From Spirobacillus cienkowskii (GTDB lineage: Bacteria; Bdellovibrionota_B; Oligoflexia; Silvanigrellales; Silvanigrellaceae), in contig QOVW01000002.1 of the NCBI GenBank assembly GCA_003339605.1, positions 1 through 62,642 on the forward strand: 62,642 nt of DNA. Reading direction: 5' to 3'. Both the position numbers and the translations under genes were made by a program. The notes beneath the pieces are model-generated. The model had not been told where the DNA came from. It saw nothing but the letters and a program-made list of their open reading frames with translations, and ran no database searches. Position 1 is the stretch's first letter, and the number at the start of each line of letters is the position of its first letter. Below, in pieces: positions 55,831 through 62,642 of the stretch.

Positions 55831-56856
55831 ATGAAAAATTTTATATTAAATATCTTTAAAATATTAGCTTGTTTTTGTTATACACAAGTATCTTTTGCAA
55901 ATGTCAATGTTATTTCTTGGTGGGGATATTTTTCTCACGATGTTATTAAAGCTTTAGAGAATAAATGCAACACAAAAATTTCTATAGATGAATACTATTC
56001 AAGCGCAGAATTTTTACGAAAAATGGATAAATACAAATATTCCGTTGCGGTATTTGGCAATGGTTCGTATGATATGATTGAAAAAAAAATCGATTCCTCA
56101 AGCAAGCATTTTAATAATGTAACAAATTTATACCATAAAGACGTATTAAAAAAATTTAAAAAACAAAAATATTATAAAAATACTGCGATATTTAATGTAG
56201 AAACTGCAGGATTTTTATATAATGCAGATTTAATGGAAATTAATGCAAATTTAAGCATTAAAACAATTTTTGATAATGCCAAGAACACTAAAATTACACT
56301 GATTGATGATCCGTTTGAAACACTAAAACTAATATCAAACGGAAAAAATGTTTCGGATTTAGAACTCAATGAATCTCACTTTGAGCAATTTTTAGATCTC
56401 ATTAAAAATAAAAATGTAATTATTACCAATGACAATATACAGCATGTAAAAAATAAAGATTTTTCTTTTTCTTTAACCTGGAATGGCATTGCAATGAAGC
56501 GAATTTTAGAAAACCCCACTTTAAATTTAAAATTTGCGTTACATCCAGAAGTTTCTTACATTGCATACGAATTGGTAGCACCTTTGAGCAATGATCAAAA
56601 TGCAATTTGTGTAGCACAAGCTATTGCCAGTCCAAGCATTATAGAAATAGTTATAAATAAAACCTTTTATTATTCTCCCTTTGGAATTTCAAATGACATT
56701 AAAAACAAAGCGATAGTAGATGCCAATGCAGAATTTTTTAATAACGATAAAGATCTAAATGTTATTAATATAGAAAAAAATAAAAAATATATTAATATTA
56801 TTAATATTTGGGATAAAATAAAGTTTTTTAACAATAAAAAAAAGGAGATAAATTAA
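55831..56856 (+). CDS. PotD-like periplasmic binding protein, copy 1 of 5
   Basis: A signal peptide ends at SFA (about 23) and the mature protein begins NVNVISWWGYF. Matches to PotD/spermidine-putrescine binding proteins are YYSSAEFLRKM, FSLTWNGIAMKRI (like MIWNGSAF) and FYYSPFGI. Cys46 and Cys260 lie in blocks (KCNTKI and ICVAQ) kept in all five copies, so they probably form a disulfide. The 341-residue protein is the first of five tandem paralogues; it is followed two bases later by copy 2. No permease or ATPase genes are present. The ligand is unknown; polyamine-like molecules are a guess. Confidence 0.8.
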   Translation: MKNFILNIFKILACFCYTQVSFANVNVISWWGYFSHDVIKALENKCNTKISIDEYYSSAEFLRKMDKYKYSVAVFGNGSYDMIEKKIDSSSKHFNNVTNLYHKDVLKKFKKQKYYKNTAIFNVETAGFLYNADLMEINANLSIKTIFDNAKNTKITLIDDPFETLKLISNGKNVSDLELNESHFEQFLDLIKNKNVIITNDNIQHVKNKDFSFSLTWNGIAMKRILENPTLNLKFALHPEVSYIAYELVAPLSNDQNAICVAQAIASPSIIEIVINKTFYYSPFGISNDIKNKAIVDANAEFFNNDKDLNVINIEKNKKYINIINIWDKIKFFNNKKKEIN

Positions 56857-56857
56857 C

Positions 56858-57850
56858 TTGTATAAAAAAATACTAAGCTGTTTGGCAGCAAGCGTGCTTT
56901 TAAGTAAAAATGCGTTTTCGGTAAATGTTGTGGCATGGATTAATTTTATTAAGCCAGAGGTAATACTAGAGCTAGAAAATGAATGCAATACTAAAGTTTC
57001 TGTAGATGGATACTATGCTACGGATGAATTTTTAAAAAAAATGAAACAATTTAAATATGATGTAGGTATTTTTAGTAGCGAAATTTATGATGTTATAGAA
57101 AATAAAATTGATGCTTCTAGCGATCATTTTAAAATTTTAAAACAAAATTATCACCCAAATATTAATACATTATTTAAAAAACAAATATTTTTTAATAAAA
57201 CAGGGTTATTTTCACTTACCACCACAGGTTTTTTATATAACCCTAATGTTATACAAATTAGCGAAAACAATTCTATTTCCGAAATATTTGCCAAAGCGCA
57301 CGGCAAAGAAGTGAGTATTATTGATGAACCCATTGAGTCTTTTAAATTGATATCCAAAGGAAAACGGGCAACTGAGGCAAATATTACAAGCGAAAGTGTA
57401 TTACAATTACAGCAATTGGTTGCAGGGACTAGGCCTCTTATTACAAATGATACAAAAGCAATTGTAAAAAAAGAAAATTTTGCATTTTCTTACACCTGGA
57501 GTGGTGTGGCATTTATGCGTATTCGAGAAAATCCGCATTTAAAATTTATTCACCATCCCGATCTCACCTATGCCTCAGCAGATTTGATAGCGCCATTTAG
57601 TGCAGATGCAAAGGTATTGTGTGTTGCCAAAAAATTAGCAAGCAAACGCTATATTGATAAAAGTATGGCGTATGTGCACTTTTTTTCGCCATATGAGGTG
57701 CCAACAAATTTTGTGCATAGAGAGTATCAAACAGTACATAGAACATTTTTAGATGATTACAATTCGTTAAAATGGCTTGAAGATCTTAATAACAATGAAT
57801 ACGCTCGATTAAATAAAGTTTGGAGTCAGTTTAAAGTTGCTATTCGATAA
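56858..57850 (+). CDS. PotD-like periplasmic binding protein, copy 2 of 5
   Basis: The signal peptide (KILSCLAASVLLSKNAFS) is followed by VNVVAWINFI, where the usual WWGY aromatic motif has become WINF. That region contacts ligand in PotD proteins, so specificity may differ from the others. The Cys pair blocks are ECNTKV and LCVAKKLAS; YTWSGVAFMRI and HFFSPYEV match the other family blocks. It begins at TTG 56858 behind GGAG, because no ATG is available. Length is 330 residues. Confidence 0.78.
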   Translation: MYKKILSCLAASVLLSKNAFSVNVVAWINFIKPEVILELENECNTKVSVDGYYATDEFLKKMKQFKYDVGIFSSEIYDVIENKIDASSDHFKILKQNYHPNINTLFKKQIFFNKTGLFSLTTTGFLYNPNVIQISENNSISEIFAKAHGKEVSIIDEPIESFKLISKGKRATEANITSESVLQLQQLVAGTRPLITNDTKAIVKKENFAFSYTWSGVAFMRIRENPHLKFIHHPDLTYASADLIAPFSADAKVLCVAKKLASKRYIDKSMAYVHFFSPYEVPTNFVHREYQTVHRTFLDDYNSLKWLEDLNNNEYARLNKVWSQFKVAIR

Positions 57851-57877
57851 TTTAAAAAAGTAAAATAGAAAAAATAT

Positions 57878-58876
57878 ATGAACCATTTTTATTTATTAAT
57901 CACTCTTGGTTTGTTAATTATTCAAAATAATACATTTGCGGTTAGTATAATATCTTGGTGGAATTATTTAAAAGAAAATGAAATAGCAATATTAGAACGC
58001 GAATGTAGTGTTAAAATATCGTTAGATGAATATTATTCTAGCAAAGAGTTTTTAAGAAAAGTTAAAAAATTTGATTATTCTGTGGCGATATTTGGCAATG
58101 CATTGTACGATTTGGTAGAATCAAAAATTGAAAATACCGCCAATATTTTTCGCTCGAGCATTAACCAATATCACCCAAACGTTGCCAAAGCGTTTAAAAA
58201 ACAAAAATACTCTAAAAAAACTGCAATAGGTAATATTACAACTTCTGGATTTTTATTTAATGCCAATACTGTGTATTTAAATGAAACAGATTCAATTAAT
58301 AAAATTTTTGCCAAGGCTAAGGGCAAAAATGTTGCAATTATGGATGAGCCTTTAGAAGCTTTAAAACTTGTATCGCAGTATAATAATAATGGAGAAATAG
58401 ATGTTTCAGAAGCGAGCATTATAGCTTTTCAAAATCTTGTAAGCGAGACTCAAACTATAATAGCAGATGACATTTTACATGTGGTAAAAGATAAAAAATT
58501 TGCCTTTGCTTACAGTTGGAGCGGAATAGCCTTTAAAAGATTTTTTGATTATCCAGATCTCAATTTAAAATTTATTTTGCATCCACAAGTATCTTATTAT
58601 ACATATGATTTAATAGCACCTTTAAATAATAATAAAGACACTTTTTGTGTGGCTAAAAAGCTTGCAGAAAAAAATATTATAGATATTTTTGTAAATAGAC
58701 AACACTATTATTCGCCTTATGGTATGCCTACAAAAGTAAATGCCATGATGGAAGGTTATCATAATGATTTTATAGAAACTTTTCCGCAGTTTAAATTATT
58801 AGAGGTTAATAATAAAAATCAAATTAAAATAATTAATTTATGGGAAAAAATGATTTTAAGTTTGAAAATAAAATGA
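57878..58876 (+). CDS. PotD-like periplasmic binding protein, copy 3 of 5
   Basis: A signal peptide precedes VSIISWWNYL. Blocks ECSVKI, YYSSKEFLRKV, AYSWSGIAFKRF and YYSPYGM show membership of the same family; the second Cys is in FCVAKKLAE. The 332-residue protein ends with a TGA that overlaps the start of copy 4 as ATGA, so these two are coupled. No Shine-Dalgarno is visible before its ATG. Changes at WWGY (WWNY) suggest its own ligand range. Confidence 0.78.
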   Translation: MNHFYLLITLGLLIIQNNTFAVSIISWWNYLKENEIAILERECSVKISLDEYYSSKEFLRKVKKFDYSVAIFGNALYDLVESKIENTANIFRSSINQYHPNVAKAFKKQKYSKKTAIGNITTSGFLFNANTVYLNETDSINKIFAKAKGKNVAIMDEPLEALKLVSQYNNNGEIDVSEASIIAFQNLVSETQTIIADDILHVVKDKKFAFAYSWSGIAFKRFFDYPDLNLKFILHPQVSYYTYDLIAPLNNNKDTFCVAKKLAEKNIIDIFVNRQHYYSPYGMPTKVNAMMEGYHNDFIETFPQFKLLEVNNKNQIKIINLWEKMILSLKIK

Positions 58877-59886
58877 AATATGTAATAAATTGTAAAATTT
58901 TTAGTATACTTATTTTATTGATTTTTAATAGCAGTATTTATGCGGTTAATGTTATTGCATGGTGGGGTTATTTAGATTCAACTAGTATAAATATAGTAGA
59001 AAAAAAATGCAACACCAAAATTTCTGTAGATACATATTATTCTAGCGATGAGTTACTCCGTAGGGTTGAAAATGCAAAATATTCTTTAGCTATTTTTGGT
59101 AGCGAAGTGTATAATGCATTAAAAGATAAAATTGTCAGTGATCACAATGCGTTTACTGCAATAAAAAAACAGTATCATCCAAATGTGTTAAGATTATTAT
59201 ATAAGCAAAATTTTGCCAAAAATAGTGCAATTATGACGCTAAATAACACTGGAATTTTGTATAATAAAAATTTGTTAACAGTTAGTAAGGATACAAATTT
59301 AAATGATTTATTTGAAAGCGCTAAAGGAAAAAAAATAAATTTTTTAGATGAGCCACTAGAAAGCTTAAAATTTGTAACACATGGTAAAAATGTATCAGAT
59401 TTTTCTGGTACGCAAACTCAAAAACACAGCGAGGAGTTTAAAAAACTCATTTCTGGAAGTTCTGTATTAATTAGCAATAGCAATAAAGAAATTATCAAAT
59501 ATCCTGATTTTGCCTTTTCGTACACGTGGGCATGTATTGGCTTTAAAAGGGTAAGAGACTACCCAAATTTGGCATACACTTCACACCCCACGCTTTCGTT
59601 TGTATCGGCCGATCTCATTGCGCTGTTTTCTAACGATAAAGAAACACAATGTGTGGCCGAACATTTAGCAAGCAAAAGTGCGGTGGATAAAAATGCTGTA
59701 GAGGCTTTTTATTTTTCGCCGTTTGGGTTGCCAGCGGATTTGCCAAAAAACGAATTTTGGTATGAGCATAAAAGAATTTTAGAAGATTACGATAGCTTAA
59801 AATGGCTTGAGTATCCAGAAAAAAACCAATATGTTAAAGTTTCTAATTTTTGGAATAAACTTAAATTTGGAGTGAATAAAAAATAG
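58873..59886 (+). CDS. PotD-like periplasmic binding protein, copy 4 of 5
   Basis: A frame open from 58840 exists, but the ATG at 58873 overlaps the stop of copy 3 (ATGA) and starts a normal signal peptide (MKYVINCKIFSILILLIFN). The mature protein begins VNVIAWWGYL. Blocks are KCNTKI with the first Cys, YYSSDELLRRV, SYTWACIGFKRV and FYFSPFGL, with the second Cys in QCVAEHLAS. An extra Cys in TWACIGF lies at the place where others have Asn, Ser or Gly, close to the expected ligand pocket. Confidence 0.8.
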   Translation: MKYVINCKIFSILILLIFNSSIYAVNVIAWWGYLDSTSINIVEKKCNTKISVDTYYSSDELLRRVENAKYSLAIFGSEVYNALKDKIVSDHNAFTAIKKQYHPNVLRLLYKQNFAKNSAIMTLNNTGILYNKNLLTVSKDTNLNDLFESAKGKKINFLDEPLESLKFVTHGKNVSDFSGTQTQKHSEEFKKLISGSSVLISNSNKEIIKYPDFAFSYTWACIGFKRVRDYPNLAYTSHPTLSFVSADLIALFSNDKETQCVAEHLASKSAVDKNAVEAFYFSPFGLPADLPKNEFWYEHKRILEDYDSLKWLEYPEKNQYVKVSNFWNKLKFGVNKK

Positions 59887-59892
59887 GTTAAA

Positions 59893-60873
59893 ATGTGTTG
59901 TAAGTTTAGTGTATTTTTATTTTGTGTATTTCCCTCATACTCCGCTTTTGCAGTGAGCATTTTGTCGTGGTGGGGCTATGTAGATACAAACGCTCTTGCA
60001 AAAATTGCAAAGCAATGCAACACAAAAATTAATCTTGATGAATATTATAGCAATGACGAATTTTTAAGAAGAATAAATAATCATAATTACTCTGTGGCAA
60101 TTTTTGCATACAATAATTATTTTGCAATAGAAAAAAAATTAAAAAACTCCAAATTTACATTTAAAAATATTATTAAAAACTATCATCCTAGCGTAATGTC
60201 TTTTTATAATAAGCAAAATTTTAAAAAAAATGTAGCATTATATAGTTTAAGTATGAACGGTTTTTTGCACGATAAAAAATATAATTTGCAGAAAAATTTA
60301 GTAAGCCATAATTTTTTAGCAGATTTTAATAATAAAACGTTAGTTTTTGCGGACGATGCTCTAGAATCTGTAAAATTTTTTACAGCGCAGTTTGATAGCA
60401 ATAATGTAGAACATTTTTTTGCAACAATAAATAGTCGTTTTTCTAAAAATAAAATGATTTTTTCTAACGAATTTTCTGAAAACATTAACGATGCTAACTT
60501 TGGTTTTGCTTATTTATGGATAGGCGAAGCGTATAAGTATATTCATGAAGATTCGCGTTTTACATTTACTGTGCTTGAAAACTATTCGTTAGATTCTTTT
60601 GATTTGATTGCAGCTCTAGATAATAATCACGAAGCCAATTGTGTAGCAGAAAAGTTGGCATCTAAAGAATTTTTGCATCCAGTGGTAACAAGTGATTATT
60701 ATTTTTCACCCTATGGCTATGCGGAAAAAAATGGAGACAAAAATTTTTTAGCTTATAATAAAGCTTATTTCGAAAAAATTAAAAATACTAAGTTACAGCC
60801 ACGTTTAACCAAAGAGCAGTATTATGAAAAGAGCAATTTATGGCAAAGGATAAAAATAGCCTTAAAACGGTAA
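59893..60873 (+). CDS. PotD-like periplasmic binding protein, copy 5 of 5
   Basis: The signal peptide ends at AFA and the mature start is VSILSWWGYV. Blocks QCNTKI, YYSNDEFLRRI, AYLWIGEAY (an acidic replacement in the binding motif), NCVAEKLAS and YYFSPYGY are kept. It is the most divergent copy: residues 100-200 share little with the others. Its 3' end overlaps the start of the histidine kinase gene by 34 bases, tying the binding proteins to the kinase in one transcript. Confidence 0.78.
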   Translation: MCCKFSVFLFCVFPSYSAFAVSILSWWGYVDTNALAKIAKQCNTKINLDEYYSNDEFLRRINNHNYSVAIFAYNNYFAIEKKLKNSKFTFKNIIKNYHPSVMSFYNKQNFKKNVALYSLSMNGFLHDKKYNLQKNLVSHNFLADFNNKTLVFADDALESVKFFTAQFDSNNVEHFFATINSRFSKNKMIFSNEFSENINDANFGFAYLWIGEAYKYIHEDSRFTFTVLENYSLDSFDLIAALDNNHEANCVAEKLASKEFLHPVVTSDYYFSPYGYAEKNGDKNFLAYNKAYFEKIKNTKLQPRLTKEQYYEKSNLWQRIKIALKR

Positions 60874-62633
60874 ATTTTAATTTTGTGCAAAAAACAATCA
60901 ATATTATTTATTTTGGCTCAATTGGTGTTATTTTATTGTTTTTATTATTATTATTTTTAATAACCTATTATCAACTTAAAAAAGAAAATATACATTTAAT
61001 CGAAGAAAAAAAGAATCAAATTTTTAAAATTTATACCAATGATGTTTTTCAGCGGATTCAGCTATTAAGCAACTCTACCCCATTTGTTGATTATTTAAAT
61101 TCGGGGCCGTTTTCAAGAAGTGAGCTTGAAAACGAGGTGCTCTCTAATTTTAGTCATTATATTAGCGAAGAAATTACCGGCTTTCAGCTGGTTGATACAA
61201 CGTTTAAAAATATTTTAGAAGTGGGTAAAAAAAGTGAAGCTTATGTGTTATTAAAGCTTTGCTACATTAACGGAAAACTAGATATTAACTATGGCCGTTG
61301 CTTGGGCAATATTTATGTGTATTTTGATAAAAATTTAATGTTTGAAAAAATTAAAAAAATAGAACCCACGGTGCTTGGTTGTAAAAATTGTACTCCATAT
61401 TTAATAAATAACGGAGAAGTTATACATGATTTGTATGTGATAAAAAATAACAATGTTGCTATTGCCTTTACAGTAAAGGTACAAAGTTATATAAATACAT
61501 TTATTTGGGTAATAGCAGTGGTGTTTTTTATAATGCTTATTTGTTTTGTTTCTTACTATTTAAATAAGCGGTATTTAAAAAAATACATTTATGTTCCTTT
61601 AAGTAAATTATTTGATTTTGTTATTAATAATAGCAATAGGGGAGATTTTTGTTTAGAAGAGGTAGAAGGGATTGCAAATAAAATTGATGCATTAAAAGCA
61701 GAAATTATTTTAAAAGAAAAACTTAAAAAACAAAACGAACTCACTCGCCTTGCCCAGGTTGCGCACGATATCCGTTCGCCACTGATTGCGCTAAATAGTT
61801 TTTTTACAAAAAATTTAGAATTACCAGAAGATAGCAGAATTATGCTAAGAAGCGCCTTACAAAGAATGCAAGACATTGCAAATAATCTTATCTTGCAGCA
61901 TCAAAATATTATCAATGAAGATGAAAATAAAAATGCCAATGTGCTTGATGAAGAGCTGTCTTCGCAACTTATTTCAAGCTTAATGGATTCGTTAATTTCT
62001 GAAAAACGTCTGCAATATCGTGATAATCTTGGTGTCGAAATTCAGGGTAGTTTTGGCGAAAATGCGTATGGCTTGTTTGCAAAAATTCAACCTAAAGAAT
62101 TTAAGAGAGTGTTATCAAATCTTATTAATAATGCAGTGGAGTCGCTTCAAAGTAGAGGCAGTGTGAGTGTGGAATTGAGTTCTCACTTAGAACGTGTTTT
62201 TTTAAATATTATAGATAACGGTAAAGGAATTCCTCCAGAAATTTTACCAAAGCTTATGAATCATGGAGCAACGTTTGAAAAAAAAGGGGGAAGTGGTTTT
62301 GGTTTGTATCACGCTAAAACTACAGTAGAAAAATGGAATGGCAACCTAGATATTACCTCTGATGTTGGAATGGGTACGAAAGTGTGTTTGTCGCTACCTA
62401 GGGTGCTAGAACCATACTGGTTTGTGTCTGTGTTAGAAATAGAAAAAAATTCAACCATTGCCGTGATTGATGACGATGCTTCGATTCATAATATTTGGAA
62501 TGAGCGCTTTCATAATGCATTATCAAACGAAAAATCAATTGCCATTAAAGTGATTCCTTTTAGTGGACAATATGCTATGAACTTAGGCGTTCATATAGAA
62601 GGGTTGTCCAATGGTAAAGAAGAAATCAGTTAA
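60840..62633 (+). CDS. Membrane sensor histidine kinase with short receiver-like tail
   Basis: Two membrane segments (about 22-43 and 220-241) enclose a periplasmic domain of about 175 residues. A HAMP-like linker and HisKA domain follow with phosphoacceptor His309 (LAQVAHDIRSPLIAL). The ATPase domain has NLINNAVES (N box), DNGKGIP and GGSGFGL. After 535 begins a receiver-like segment (IAVIDDDASIHNIW, Asp544-546), but only about 55 residues remain before the stop, so the phosphoacceptor Asp is missing. It starts inside the end of copy 5. It probably senses the five binding proteins upstream; that link is inferred. Confidence 0.87.
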   Translation: MAKDKNSLKTVNFNFVQKTINIIYFGSIGVILLFLLLLFLITYYQLKKENIHLIEEKKNQIFKIYTNDVFQRIQLLSNSTPFVDYLNSGPFSRSELENEVLSNFSHYISEEITGFQLVDTTFKNILEVGKKSEAYVLLKLCYINGKLDINYGRCLGNIYVYFDKNLMFEKIKKIEPTVLGCKNCTPYLINNGEVIHDLYVIKNNNVAIAFTVKVQSYINTFIWVIAVVFFIMLICFVSYYLNKRYLKKYIYVPLSKLFDFVINNSNRGDFCLEEVEGIANKIDALKAEIILKEKLKKQNELTRLAQVAHDIRSPLIALNSFFTKNLELPEDSRIMLRSALQRMQDIANNLILQHQNIINEDENKNANVLDEELSSQLISSLMDSLISEKRLQYRDNLGVEIQGSFGENAYGLFAKIQPKEFKRVLSNLINNAVESLQSRGSVSVELSSHLERVFLNIIDNGKGIPPEILPKLMNHGATFEKKGGSGFGLYHAKTTVEKWNGNLDITSDVGMGTKVCLSLPRVLEPYWFVSVLEIEKNSTIAVIDDDASIHNIWNERFHNALSNEKSIAIKVIPFSGQYAMNLGVHIEGLSNGKEEIS

Positions 62634-62642
62634 AAGTCAATA
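62611..62642 (+). CDS. Start of the next gene, truncated by the window
   Basis: ATG at 62611 (reading MVKKKSVKSQ) overlaps the end of the histidine kinase in another frame. AGGG lies seven bases upstream, a good spacing, so a coupled downstream gene likely begins here. It could encode the response regulator or the missing rest of the receiver. Only ten codons are visible. Confidence 0.35.
   Translation, partial: MVKKKSVKSQ

Noticed and set aside
55831-60873. A polyamine ABC transporter operon
   Set aside because: No permease or ATPase gene is present, and the next gene is a sensor kinase.

Overview
This is an AT-rich (roughly 30-33% G+C by eye), densely packed chromosomal segment from a Gram-negative bacterium. 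Signal peptides, lipoproteins, the AmgK/MurU pair, a SurA-like chaperone and the gene order (parS next to an atp operon, then a division/cell-wall cluster) fit a member of Bdellovibrionota/Oligoflexia, possibly a Silvanigrella-type organism. That placement is inference from gene style and was not searched.

Layout. (1) 1-7400: a perfect parS site, a Fis-type HTH gene, then the F1Fo ATP synthase operon atpF-H-A-G-D-C, whose first gene is an unusual fusion of two b-type stator subunits; it ends in a strong terminator. (2) 7422-9863: a GT4 glycosyltransferase and an unknown protein. (3) 9846-24431, minus strand: a trimmed division and cell-wall (dcw) cluster, transcribed rsmH-ftsL-ftsI-murE-mraY-murD-ftsW-murC-ftsQ-ftsA-ftsZ, with mraZ, murF, murG, murB and ddl absent. 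(4) 24605-27461: a LysM lipoprotein and the murU/amgK peptidoglycan recycling pair. (5) 27630-33166: a UvrA paralogue lacking the insertion domain and with one degenerate ATPase site, a TPR-like protein, a type-3 solute-binding protein and a zinc-ribbon membrane protein. (6) 33261-40293, minus strand: coaE, an Asn/Gln-rich RHH-like protein, era, rnc, mnmA and two uncharacterised genes. (7) 40459-50466: an MBL-fold hydrolase, a DnaQ exonuclease fused to a degraded GIY-YIG-like segment, a coiled-coil protein, a SurA-like lipoprotein, a ParB-like protein without its CTPase domain, an APC permease, an RluA-type pseudouridine synthase and isocitrate dehydrogenase.

(8) 50467-62642 is the accessory end. 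It holds a secreted protein with a C-terminal barnase-type RNase domain and no adjacent barstar; a candidate structured RNA; a decayed ykgJ copy; a coupled two-gene cassette (DUF4365-like predicted nuclease plus an unknown partner) sitting between that remnant and an intact ykgJ; and finally five tandem, diverged PotD-like periplasmic binding proteins overlapping into a membrane histidine kinase, with no transporter genes. The last group looks like a multi-receptor sensory operon and is, with the barnase-like toxin and the two-gene cassette, the best candidate for an undescribed system.

Many starts were reset from ribosome-binding-site position, and several are GTG or TTG. No tRNA, rRNA, CRISPR array or intact insertion sequence was seen.
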